64,000 nucleotides of DNA. Origin: an uncultured bacterium. Its GTDB lineage: Bacteria; Bacteroidota; Bacteroidia; Bacteroidales; Bacteroidaceae. The translations under genes were made by a program, and so were the position numbers. The stretch spans positions 1 through 64,000 of the forward strand of contig CAJMPR010000004.1 in the NCBI GenBank assembly GCA_905215345.1, read 5' to 3'. The notes under the pieces were generated by a model. The model had not been told where the DNA came from. It ran no database searches and saw only the letters and a program-made list of their open reading frames with translations. This document shows positions 43,188-51,328 of this stretch, one piece after another. Position 1 is the first letter of the stretch, and every line of letters begins with the position of its first letter.

Positions 43188-46100
43188 TTTTAGTCTATCT
43201 ACATATAAGTTGTACAACTCCTCCACTTTCGGTTCGTATATACCGGCCAACTTGGAGTTGTATTTCTTCATTATTTTCACTTCTGCGTCAAGTACTGCCC
43301 AGTGATATTCAAATTCACGGGTCGAGATGGCAAAGCGGTTGTCGTCCATACTCAGATACCAGGTAAGGTATTCTACAGCTTTGTTAGCGAGAGTCTTCAT
43401 CATTTCGTCAGCTTTTGCTGTTTCTCCCAACTGATAATAAGCTTCCGCCATTTGCACAGAGCCATTCTGCCAGTCATACGGTACGTTGTAAGCAGGAATC
43501 ATCTTCTCGGCATAATCCAATGCGGCTTTTGCCTTATCCTTCTTACCTTCACGTATCAACTGTTGTACAAGTTGAGAGAAGATACGACGGTGAGAGTGGC
43601 ACATACGCATTGTGTTCTCATCGATATAGATTCCCGGTTTGTCAATACCACCGAATTTGAACTTATTCATCAGGTTGTCGTACATCTTTTCACTGTCTAT
43701 CTTCACGCCCAGTTTGTCAGTATCAAACGGAGTGAAACGATAGGTAAGACCTTCCTGGATGAAATGATTCGCCATATTCAACTGATTTTCCGGGCCTACG
43801 CTGACGGCAATGTAGATAGGACGTTCCCAGTTGGCTTCCGCCAGCATTTCAAGCATCATGAGTTCGCTCTTATAAAGGGCGCGTTTGCCTTTCAGGGAGA
43901 TATGCATATAATCGGGGATAGAATCACCCGGTATCATCATACCGCTACGGCGAACAGCCTCTTTATCCACTTTCATCACAATACTGTCGGTAGGAATAAC
44001 TTTCAAATCCTCGTTTTTGCTGCGTATCCAGTATTTCAGGATATTCTTAAGTTCATAAGGATTATCGCCGAATTCTTTCTTTACATTGATTAAAGCCTCG
44101 GTATTGCCGCTAAGAGCCTGCTTCTCTGCTTCCGCATAAAGAGCGTCGATACTTTTCTTGTATTCGGGACGCACCGGAACGTATTCGTTCGTACCTTCTA
44201 CATACTCCATACGATCCCATGTGATAGGCAAGGAAGGAGAATCATAAGCAGGTCGTTTCATTTGGTCGATGTACCAGTCTGTTTGCAGGTAACTGAGGTT
44301 GCAAGTACGGGCATCGGTGCGGAAACCTTCCGTTTCCTGATTGTACCACAAGGGGAAAGTATCGTTATCACCGTTGGTATAGATAATCGGGTTACCGGTT
44401 TCCTGCAATGACATCAGATAGTTCTGACCGAAGTCACGTGCTACATAACGGTCGCTACGGTCATGGTCGTCCCATGTCTGACTTGCCATCTGAATAGGGA
44501 CAAAAAGACAGATGATTGAAATGATGAGAGCAGAAGTCAGCGAGGGAACGAGGGCATTATTGTCTCCCTTGCCTCCTTGTTTCTTTAGTAACTTATCCAC
44601 TCCCTGTATAATACCTGCCACACCCATACCTATCCAGATAGCGAAAGCGTAGAATGAGCCTGCATAGGCATAGTCGCGTTCACGCGGCTGGCTCGGAGTC
44701 TGGTTCAGATAGAGCACAATGGCGATACCGGTCATGAAAAACAGGAAGAATACCACCCAGAACTGCTGGATACCTTTCGGTCCGCGGTACGCTTGCCATA
44801 ATAAGCCGATGATACCCAGTAACAAGGGCAGGCAGTAATATACGTTATGTCCTTTATTGTCTTTCAAATCTTGCGGTACCAAGTCCTGATTACCGATAAG
44901 CAGATTATCAATGAACTTGATGCCGGTAATCCAGTTGCCGTGTTCTATCTCCCCGCTTCCCTGTAAATCATTCTGGCGTCCGGCAAAGTTCCACATGAAG
45001 TAGCGCCAGTACATCCAGTTGAGCTGATAGGAGAAGAAGAATTTTATATTTTCCCACTGTGTAGGCATGGTTACCATTATCATTTCACCACACTTGTCGT
45101 AGGGCACATCATACCCCTTGATGTCCTGCCAGGATTGATATTGTCCGGCATGGGCACTACTGTACATGCGCGGGAAGAGCATGTTCTGCGCATATTCGTA
45201 CTCAATACGTCCGGGAATCTCAATGTAGCTGTCTTTCTCGTCGGCAGAGGATTTTTCCTTGCGGATATACTTGGTGTCGTTGTAAGAAATGCGTGGTTCG
45301 CAATAACCGTCTTTAACGTCCAAAGCTACTTGTGACGAGTATGCCGGTCCGTAGAACAACGGGCGTGTACCATACTGCTCACGTCCGAGATATTCACCCA
45401 GCGTGAAAATATCTTCCGGCGAGTTCTGATCCATCGGAGTATTGGCAGTAGAACGGATAACGATTAGTGCATAAGAGGAATATCCTATGACAATCATCAT
45501 GGTACATAATAATGACGTGTTCAGCGTGCGTGCCGATACGCGATATTTCTCTTTGATTTTAGCTTGTGTACCGGGTTTCAGATAAAGCCACAACAATACA
45601 ACCACAATGATACCGATAACTACTGAACTGGTTCCGTGGCCATAGAAGGGAATACCTAACATGGCTATGGTAACTATGAACGAAAGCGCCATGCGCACTT
45701 TGCTCTTTTCGGTGTAACTTTCGTATACCCCCCAGATAAGGGTTGCCGCCAGCAAGATGATATACACCATGACACCACTGTTGAAAGACATGCCAAGCGT
45801 GTTGACAAAGAAAAGCTCAAACCAGCCGCCTACTTTCACAATGCCCGGAACGATGCCATAAAGAACTACCCCTACCAATACTAAAGAAGCGATAAGTGCC
45901 AGTAAAGAGCCTTTCGCATTGGCGTTGGGCACTCTCTTGTAGTAATACACCAATACGATGGCAGGCAAACAAAGCAAGTTCAGCAAGTGTACACCGATGC
46001 TCAATCCGGTAAGGTAGGCGATAAGGATTAGCCAACGGTCGGAATGTGGCTCGTCGGCTACATCTTCCCACTTCAATATCAACCAGAATACAACAGCTGT

Positions 46101-46559
46101 GAACAGGGATGAGAAAGCATATACCTCGCCTTCCACAGCGCTAAACCAGAAAGTATCACTAAATGTATAAGCCAATGCGCCTACCAAACCACTACCCATG
46201 ATGGTAACCAGTTGTCCTTTGGTAATATTGTTTTCATTGGTAACAATCAGCTTGCGTACCAGGTGGGTAATACTCCAGAATAAAAACAGGATACAAGCTC
46301 CACTCATCAGTGCGCTCATATAGTTCACCATTTTGGCAACTGTACTGGGATCTGAAGCAAACTGGGAGAACAGGTTGGCTACTAACATGAAGAAAGGTGC
46401 GCCGGGCGGGTGTCCTACTTCCAACTTATATCCGGTAGTGATAAACTCCGGGCAGTCCCAAAAACTTGCAGTCGGCTCGATAGTCATGCAATAGACCGTT
46501 GCTGCAATAATAAATGTAATCCAACCTACCAGATTGTTTACGGTTTTGTACTGTTTCAT
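43182..46559 (-). CDS. DUF2723 polytopic membrane protein (GT-C-like)
   Basis: 1125 residues. The N-terminal half has about a dozen hydrophobic segments and opens with IEPTASFWDCPEF, the conserved acidic loop motif of the family, which resembles the first periplasmic loop of GT-C glycosyltransferases such as protein O-mannosyltransferases. Other conserved stretches: GHPPGAPFFML, RERDYAYAGSFYAFAIW, TNGDNDTFPLWY. The C-terminal ~350 residues are soluble and end with helical, TPR-like repeats (KDKAKAALDYAEK, AYYQLGETAKADEMMKTL). The acceptor or donor is unknown; a protein O-glycosylation role is inference. Confidence 0.85.
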   Translation of the reverse strand: MKQYKTVNNLVGWITFIIAATVYCMTIEPTASFWDCPEFITTGYKLEVGHPPGAPFFMLVANLFSQFASDPSTVAKMVNYMSALMSGACILFLFWSITHLVRKLIVTNENNITKGQLVTIMGSGLVGALAYTFSDTFWFSAVEGEVYAFSSLFTAVVFWLILKWEDVADEPHSDRWLILIAYLTGLSIGVHLLNLLCLPAIVLVYYYKRVPNANAKGSLLALIASLVLVGVVLYGIVPGIVKVGGWFELFFVNTLGMSFNSGVMVYIILLAATLIWGVYESYTEKSKVRMALSFIVTIAMLGIPFYGHGTSSVVIGIIVVVLLWLYLKPGTQAKIKEKYRVSARTLNTSLLCTMMIVIGYSSYALIVIRSTANTPMDQNSPEDIFTLGEYLGREQYGTRPLFYGPAYSSQVALDVKDGYCEPRISYNDTKYIRKEKSSADEKDSYIEIPGRIEYEYAQNMLFPRMYSSAHAGQYQSWQDIKGYDVPYDKCGEMIMVTMPTQWENIKFFFSYQLNWMYWRYFMWNFAGRQNDLQGSGEIEHGNWITGIKFIDNLLIGNQDLVPQDLKDNKGHNVYYCLPLLLGIIGLLWQAYRGPKGIQQFWVVFFLFFMTGIAIVLYLNQTPSQPRERDYAYAGSFYAFAIWIGMGVAGIIQGVDKLLKKQGGKGDNNALVPSLTSALIISIICLFVPIQMASQTWDDHDRSDRYVARDFGQNYLMSLQETGNPIIYTNGDNDTFPLWYNQETEGFRTDARTCNLSYLQTDWYIDQMKRPAYDSPSLPITWDRMEYVEGTNEYVPVRPEYKKSIDALYAEAEKQALSGNTEALINVKKEFGDNPYELKNILKYWIRSKNEDLKVIPTDSIVMKVDKEAVRRSGMMIPGDSIPDYMHISLKGKRALYKSELMMLEMLAEANWERPIYIAVSVGPENQLNMANHFIQEGLTYRFTPFDTDKLGVKIDSEKMYDNLMNKFKFGGIDKPGIYIDENTMRMCHSHRRIFSQLVQQLIREGKKDKAKAALDYAEKMIPAYNVPYDWQNGSVQMAEAYYQLGETAKADEMMKTLANKAVEYLTWYLSMDDNRFAISTREFEYHWAVLDAEVKIMKKYNSKLAGIYEPKVEELYNLYVDRLKQ

Positions 46560-46608
46560 TCGGATGAAATTCGTTATAGTTTTATTTTAATTTCGGTATA
46601 TATGGGCA

Positions 46609-46616
46609 CAAAGATA
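46609..46616 (-). promoter_or_regulatory. -7 box for the DUF2723 gene
   Basis: TATCTTTG on the minus strand, 50 bp before the start codon at 46559. Confidence 0.55.
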
Positions 46617-46681
46617 ATGAATTCAGTTCTAAATAAGTGACAATAAGGCGGATTATTAGGATTGGTTAAAGGTAGAAAGGT

Positions 46682-46765
46682 TAACTTTACGACACTAAAC
46701 CTTTACTTTGTGGCGCTAAACCTCTACTTTACGACACTAAACCTCAACTCTGCAACGCTAAACCT
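46682..46765. repeat. Tandem array of four 21-bp repeats
   Basis: Units 46682-46702, 46703-46723, 46724-46744 and 46745-46765 all end in CGCTAAACCT or CACTAAACCT, with variable 5' halves. A partial fifth unit follows. It is part of the 683-bp gap 46560-47242, which also holds a promoter and a pseudogene; 46770-46900 contains short direct repeats (TTAACAAGG, TTTATGCGG) and no gene. Confidence 0.78.
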
Positions 46766-46904
46766 CTACTTAAGAATTAACAAGGTTTCAGGCACAAGTT
46801 AACAAGGAAGATAGCCTGTAAATATGCAGTTTATGCGGAATTACCTGCTGTTTATGCGGGAATCTTTCTTGTATCTTGTCAACTTGTCTCCTTGTAAACT
46901 GACA

Positions 46905-47136
46905 AGTTGAGAGCTTGCGAAACTTGAGGCGAGCAATGAGTCGTTTATGTCGGCTGCGAGTCTGTTCAGGTGGCTACGAGTCAGTTCGCTTCCTACCAAC
47001 GCTATGTCTACATCAGAAAAAGGTTTGTAATTCCCTTTGGGGCGCGCGAACCATACAGTATCACCCGCTCTATCTCCCTGTATTGGGTGAAGAAACTCTG
47101 TAATTCCTGAAGTTCGCTATCTGTGAGTCCGTACAT
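46905..47136 (-). pseudogene. Frameshifted MNT-type nucleotidyltransferase remnant
   Basis: From ATG at 47136 the minus strand reads MYGLTDSELQELQSFF, then REIERVILYGSRA, a typical minimal nucleotidyltransferase start. The frame then breaks, and the next frame continues as KGNYKPFSDVDIALVG, giving the expected GSRA-KGN-DVDIAL active site. The break lies in the CCCC/GGG tract near 47040. The protein then runs on for about 45 residues without the usual C-terminal sequence. It would have been the antitoxin-like MNT partner of a HEPN protein; no HEPN/HI0074-like gene remains beside it. Confidence 0.75.
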
Positions 47137-47242
47137 AGGTAATATTATAAGAGGGAACCGGTATTTAATGATTGCATTTTTTCTTTGAAGTTACAGAGTA
47201 GCGGATAATAGAGCTGCATAATGCATCAGTATATAATTTCTG

Positions 47243-48031
47243 CTAATGATGGTGGTGTTCTCCCAATATGCGGTGCGGCAGCGTGCCGTGTCCCAGCAGC
47301 TCTATGGGGCAGTTGAAGTTCCGTTCCAACCATTCGCCGGTGATACTGGTATCGGGATGATAATCCAGCGTTTCGTTGACGCATGCTATGGATTTTACCT
47401 GTTGCAGTACCGTGCCAATATCATGGCTGACAAGGATAATGGCGCAATCTTTGTTTATCTCTGCCAGTAGTTGGTACAAGCGGGCTTCAAATCGTTTGTC
47501 GATATAGGTGCTGGGTTCGTCAAGGATAACGACTTCCGGGTCGGAGATTATGGCACGTCCCAACAGGGCACGTTGCAACTGTCCGCCACTCAAGGCACCA
47601 ATAGCACGCTCTTCCAGTCCTTCCAGTCCCATGCGGGCGATTACCTGGCGGGCTTTTTCCCGATGTTCGGCAGTGAAGCGTGAGGTAAGAGATTTTTTGC
47701 TGCTCAGTCCTGAGAGAATAACGTCCTCTACGGTGATAGGGAACTTACGGTCTATGCTATTATATTGAGGCAGATAACCCATAGTCAATTGACAATTGAC
47801 AGTTGACAATTGAGAATTGGCTGCGCGGCGGGAGGTTAAGATTATTTCCCCCGAAGTGGGTTTCAGTAGTCCCAAAATACATTTAATGAGTGTGGTTTTA
47901 CCCCCTCCGTTTGGTCCGATAATACCCAGGAAATCACGCTCATAAACGGTTAAATTTACGTCACGTAACACGCTACGGCCGTCATATCCGGCATTGAGAT
48001 TCTTTATTTCAATAATTGGTTTCATTGTCAT
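47243..48031 (-). CDS. znuC: Zinc/manganese-type ABC transporter ATP-binding protein
   Basis: 262-residue ATPase of the metal ABC importer class. Walker A GPNGGGKTTLIK, Q-loop GYLPQYNS, signature LSGGQLQRALLGRA, Walker B VVILDEPSTYID and switch His in LVSHDIG. The C-terminus ends in GEHHHH, a likely metal-binding tail. Residues ~70-83 (NSQLSTVNCQL) are encoded by a repetitive TTGACAATTGACAG-type sequence inserted before the Q-loop. The adjacent znuA supports zinc uptake; no permease gene is beside it. Confidence 0.88.
   Translation of the reverse strand: MTMKPIIEIKNLNAGYDGRSVLRDVNLTVYERDFLGIIGPNGGGKTTLIKCILGLLKPTSGEIILTSRRAANSQLSTVNCQLTMGYLPQYNSIDRKFPITVEDVILSGLSSKKSLTSRFTAEHREKARQVIARMGLEGLEERAIGALSGGQLQRALLGRAIISDPEVVILDEPSTYIDKRFEARLYQLLAEINKDCAIILVSHDIGTVLQQVKSIACVNETLDYHPDTSITGEWLERNFNCPIELLGHGTLPHRILGEHHHH
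47784..47820. repeat. Intergenic-type repeat embedded in znuC
   Basis: Self-similar tract of TTGACAATTGACAG units ending in TTGAGAATTGG, like the AATTGACAATT/AATTGAGAATT repeats seen between genes here (for example near 2797 and 42363). It is read in frame within the ATPase gene and adds about a dozen residues. Confidence 0.6.
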
Positions 48032-48061
48032 ATAAATGGGAATTTATCGAGGCGAAGCCTC

Positions 48062-48172
48062 GCAGTGATAAGTTATTAGTGATTAGTGATTTGCTTATGA
48101 TTAAGCTGCGCCGTTATTCCGCATGGAGACACAAACCAATCACTAATCACTAATAACTTATCACTTAATTTA
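48062..48172. repeat. ATTAGTGATTAGTG-type palindrome between znuC and znuA
   Basis: Left arm GTGATAAGTTATTAGTGATT (from 48065) and right arm AATCACTAATCACTAATAACTTATCACT (48138-48167) are complementary over about 28 bp; the centre contains GCTGCGCCGTTATTCCGC. Fills the znuA-znuC gap. Confidence 0.7.
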
Positions 48173-48192
48173 GCGACTTCACTGCTAAATTA

Positions 48193-49089
48193 TCATTTTC
48201 CGGCCAGCGCCTTTGCCGTATTCAGCATTTCTGTCTCCCAGTCGTAGGCGAGCGGATTAATATCAACAACTTTAGTACCGGTTTGTTTGGCGATAAGTTC
48301 GGCGTTACGACGGTCAAACTCTGGCTGTACAAAGATAACACGTACTTGTTCATCTTTGCAAGTATCTATCAATCCTTTTAAATGTGCCGGAGAAGGTTCT
48401 TTACCACCGGCTTCGATAGGAATCTGATGTAATCCGTAATCGCGTGCGAAATAAGACAATGCCGGATGATAAATCATAAAAGCACGGTCGCTGCCGGGGG
48501 CGGCCAGGGTCTGCCGTATAATACTGTCTGTATGTTTGATTTGTCGGCGGAGAGTATTGTAACGTTCCAGATAAGTACTTTCATTCTCTTTATCAATGAC
48601 ACACAGCGCATTCAGGATATTGGCGGCAATGAGTTGGGCATTGGCAGTTGAACTCCAGATGTGAGGTTCTACACCAACCGGGTGTTTATGTCCTTCTTCA
48701 TCGGCATCGTGATGATGGACGTGGGTATCATCATAGATGAGATCTACCCCTTGGGACATATCAAAGAATTGCAGATGAGGTGCATTATCTGTCAGTTTGT
48801 CCATCCATGTTTGTTCAAAGCCGATATAACCAATACGAAAATATGCTTTGCTTTGGGCGAGGTCTACTAATTGCTGGGGGGTAGGGTCATAGGTTTCGGG
48901 GCTGGTTCCTTTAGGAACCATGCTGACGACGGTGAACTGGTCTCCGGCAATGGCTTCGGTGAGATACCTCAGAGGTTCGAGGGTAACGGTTATGATAGGT
49001 TTACTGTTACTGCTATTGTTTTGACTGCTTCTTGAGGTACACGAAGTTATCAAAATAACAGTGAGAAGTAGAAAATATATTTTTTTCAT
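48193..49089 (-). CDS. znuA: Zinc ABC transporter substrate-binding lipoprotein
   Basis: 298 residues, lipobox LITSC. Cluster A-I metal-binding protein: PITVTLEPLRYLTEAIAGDQ, PETYDPTPQQLVDL, the metal-ligand loop DDTHVHHHDADEEGHKHP (histidine-rich, typical of zinc-specific ZnuA), GVEPHIWSS, FMIYHPALSYFARDYGL and VVDINPLAYDWETEM at the end. It is upstream of znuC on the same strand with a 161-bp palindromic spacer between them. Confidence 0.92.
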   Translation of the reverse strand: MKKIYFLLLTVILITSCTSRSSQNNSSNSKPIITVTLEPLRYLTEAIAGDQFTVVSMVPKGTSPETYDPTPQQLVDLAQSKAYFRIGYIGFEQTWMDKLTDNAPHLQFFDMSQGVDLIYDDTHVHHHDADEEGHKHPVGVEPHIWSSTANAQLIAANILNALCVIDKENESTYLERYNTLRRQIKHTDSIIRQTLAAPGSDRAFMIYHPALSYFARDYGLHQIPIEAGGKEPSPAHLKGLIDTCKDEQVRVIFVQPEFDRRNAELIAKQTGTKVVDINPLAYDWETEMLNTAKALAGK

Positions 49090-49136
49090 TTGTTTATTAC
49101 TGGTTTTATAGTTTACGATTTATGGTTGATATTGAT

Positions 49137-49844
49137 TTAACTTTTTATTTTAAAGGCTCTTAGTATCTCACGTTTTCCACCCGGAGGTCCTGCAAGACGT
49201 TCCACTTTGAAGCCTACCGTCTGCAGGAGACGACGTATCACACCTTTCGCACAGTATGTAGTCAATATCCCGTTAACGTTCATGTTGACATAAAGATTCC
49301 GGAAAAGTTCTTCGTTCCACATTTCCGGTTGTTTCTCGGGAGCAAAAGCATCGAAGTAGACAAGGTCGAAGGAGTTATTAGTGATTAGTGATGAGTGATT
49401 TGTTGATGATTCATTACTAATCACTAATAACTTATCACTAATCACTGAATTTGCGTCGCCCTGTATTTTGCGTAACGTAAAGTAAGGAGTAATGTTCACA
49501 TCTTTTTCCCAAACTGCGGTATGCAACTCCTTGAATAATGGGTTCTCACTATATTTCAATACATCGACCTCATCCCAGGAAAGGGGATAAAGTTCTATGC
49601 CGGTATAATGTACAGGTCGTTTATCTTGTTGGGCATCTTCCAAAGTAAGCAAGGCATTTAATCCTGTGCCGAAGCCTATTTCAAGAATCCTCGGATAAAA
49701 AGCGTCCGAAGCCTTCAGCCCCATATCGATAAAGATATGTTGCGATTCCGTACGTGCACCTTTCACCGAATGATAATGCTCATCCAGTTCCGGCACAAAT
49801 AAGGTTGCACTTCCGTCTTCGGTCTGTTCTATAATCCGTTTCAT
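49137..49844 (-). CDS. mnmD: MnmD-like tRNA (mnm5s2U34) methyltransferase (DUF752) with repeat-derived insertion
   Basis: 235 residues. TEDGSATLFVPELDEHYHS, RTESQHIFIDMGL and ILEIGFGTGLNALLTL (SAM-binding) match the methyltransferase half of MnmC, here free-standing as in other bacteria lacking the oxidase half. FDLVYFDAFAPEKQPEMW and GILTTYCAKGVIRRLLQTVGF follow. Residues ~133-157 (ISDKLLVISNE...SSLITNNS) are encoded by an ATTAGTGATTAGTG-type palindrome and separate GDANSV from FDLVYFDAFAP, which are normally close. The insertion is in frame and the SAM site is intact, so the enzyme may still work. Confidence 0.85.
   Translation of the reverse strand: MKRIIEQTEDGSATLFVPELDEHYHSVKGARTESQHIFIDMGLKASDAFYPRILEIGFGTGLNALLTLEDAQQDKRPVHYTGIELYPLSWDEVDVLKYSENPLFKELHTAVWEKDVNITPYFTLRKIQGDANSVISDKLLVISNESSTNHSSLITNNSFDLVYFDAFAPEKQPEMWNEELFRNLYVNMNVNGILTTYCAKGVIRRLLQTVGFKVERLAGPPGGKREILRAFKIKS
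49373..49446. repeat. Palindromic repeat inserted in the MnmD-like coding region
   Basis: GTTATTAGTGATTAGTGATG (from 49374) and CATTACTAATCACTAATAAC (49412-49431) are near-perfect complements, and TTATCACTAATCACT follows. This is the same family as 43080-43187 and 48062-48172. It is about 74 bp long and keeps the reading frame open. Confidence 0.8.
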
Positions 49845-49862
49845 TTACTATATAAACAATCA

Positions 49863-50342
49863 CTAATAATTAATAACTGATAACGCTCCCTGTAAAGCCA
49901 GCAACATGACAATATAGCGTATGAGCTTCCCTACAAACATAGAAGAAGTCGTTAACAAAACATTGCTGCGCATAAATCCTAAAGCTATGGCAATAGCTTC
50001 TCCCACAAAAGGTAAAAAGGCGAAAAAGGCCATTAGAGCACCTTTCCCTTGCAGGAAGCGTTGCATCTTGTCTATCTTCTCTTTCTTTACTTTGAAATAT
50101 TTCTCAATCCAGTCAATCTTACCGAGACGCCCCATATAATAGCAAGTCATGCCTCCGATTGTGTTACCCAAGGTAGCGGCAATTACGCAGATAGCAGGGC
50201 TTAAGCCTACGTTGACAAGTGCTATCATGACCAGCTCGGAACTGAAAGGAATAATACTTCCCGCCAATAGGGAGGAGATGAATAATCCGACATATCCCCA
50301 GTCAATCAGGATTTGTATCAGTGTGTCTATAAAAGCGTCCAT
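49863..50342 (-). CDS. DedA/YqaA-family membrane protein (SNARE-associated)
   Basis: 159 residues, about four hydrophobic segments: YVGLFISSLLAGSIIPFSSE, CVIAATLGNTIGGMTCYYMG, LMAFFAFLPFVGEAIAIALG. The conserved G-x(N)-T-IGG/G-RxxG pattern of VTT-domain proteins is present (GNTIGGMTCYYMGRLGK). Family members are implicated in lipid carrier transport and membrane homeostasis. The C-terminal residues SVINY are encoded by a TCACTAATAATTAATAACT-type repeat tract. It overlaps the upstream DUF6427 gene by 16 bp. Confidence 0.85.
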   Translation of the reverse strand: MDAFIDTLIQILIDWGYVGLFISSLLAGSIIPFSSELVMIALVNVGLSPAICVIAATLGNTIGGMTCYYMGRLGKIDWIEKYFKVKKEKIDKMQRFLQGKGALMAFFAFLPFVGEAIAIALGFMRSNVLLTTSSMFVGKLIRYIVMLLALQGALSVINY

Positions 50343-51322
50343 AAGTTGAATCCGAATAAAAGGAATAGTCCGATAAGCATCATGATAAAGAATATATTGG
50401 AAGTCCGGCTATTGGTCAATACAAACAAATGCCCTATCAAAATACTCGTACCGATTAATAGCAAGGGCAGCAGATTAAGGAACAAGCCGGGTTGCAGCCC
50501 GATATAAACGAAGATGCAGAAGTTAAGGAAAATCAGGAAATGAAGATAACTCCGGGTACGTATCTTATCTTCATATCCGGCTATCAGGCAATGTGCCGAA
50601 CTTACTATATATAATAGGAATAGATAGCCGATTGTAGCCAGTTCCCATGATTGGAAATTGAACTCAACAGGTTGGAAGTTTATTAGTTCCAGAAAGGGTT
50701 GATAGAAAAGTTCCGTTTGCCCCGATAGATATGAATAACCCATCAAAAAACAATATGGCATGCTCCAACCTACCAGCGAAGCAAAGAAACTTTTAAGATG
50801 TAAGGATTGGAAACCGTAAGAGCCTATCCAGAAGATAGGGACAAACAATGTCAATTGTGGAAAAAGCAAGCTGCCTATTCCGATAAATGCGAATGTATGG
50901 AAGAGGTTACCGCTGGATTTGGATTGCTGGTAACTTTTAAATAAGAAGTATAGAGCTATCAGGAAAGTTACTGCTGCCAGGTCTCCTGCATATAACATCT
51001 GTATACTTGGGCAAATCGAGATAAGGAGGAAGTAAATAGCAGTCTGTACGGATGCTCGCATGCGGATGATAGCAAATGCGTTGTTCAAGCCAATTAGGAA
51101 ATACCCGATGAAGGCATATACGATAAAACTAAAAATATGGTTACCCCAGCGTGGAATACATGAGTCACAAAACAGATTCCATAAAGGATAATTGTCCTTT
51201 TGCACTTCTATTTCAGGCAATAAAATAGCAATCAGTATCCAACAAGTTACCGATATGAGGATAGCAACGGGAAGCGTGAAGCGTCCCGTTGTTATCCGGT
51301 TCTGGAATCTTTGGTTTCTCAT
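50327..51322 (-). CDS. DUF6427-type integral membrane protein
   Basis: 331 residues with around ten hydrophobic segments (FTLPVAILISVTCWILIAIL, IFSFIVYAFIGYFLIGL, FLLISICPSIQM). Conserved Bacteroidetes membrane protein of unknown function, resembling those next to purD or glycosyltransferase genes. It starts 6 bp after the purD stop and overlaps DedA, so it forms an operon purD-DUF6427-dedA. Identification by overall character only. Confidence 0.7.
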   Translation of the reverse strand: MRNQRFQNRITTGRFTLPVAILISVTCWILIAILLPEIEVQKDNYPLWNLFCDSCIPRWGNHIFSFIVYAFIGYFLIGLNNAFAIIRMRASVQTAIYFLLISICPSIQMLYAGDLAAVTFLIALYFLFKSYQQSKSSGNLFHTFAFIGIGSLLFPQLTLFVPIFWIGSYGFQSLHLKSFFASLVGWSMPYCFLMGYSYLSGQTELFYQPFLELINFQPVEFNFQSWELATIGYLFLLYIVSSAHCLIAGYEDKIRTRSYLHFLIFLNFCIFVYIGLQPGLFLNLLPLLLIGTSILIGHLFVLTNSRTSNIFFIMMLIGLFLLFGFNLWTLL

Positions 51323-51328
51323 TTATTA

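Noticed and set aside
43302..44093. 263-codon plus-strand frame inside the DUF2723 gene
   Set aside because: Antisense shadow of a conserved coding region; no recognisable motif.
46915..47103. 62-codon plus-strand reading frame
   Set aside because: It is the opposite strand of the nucleotidyltransferase remnant and matches no family.
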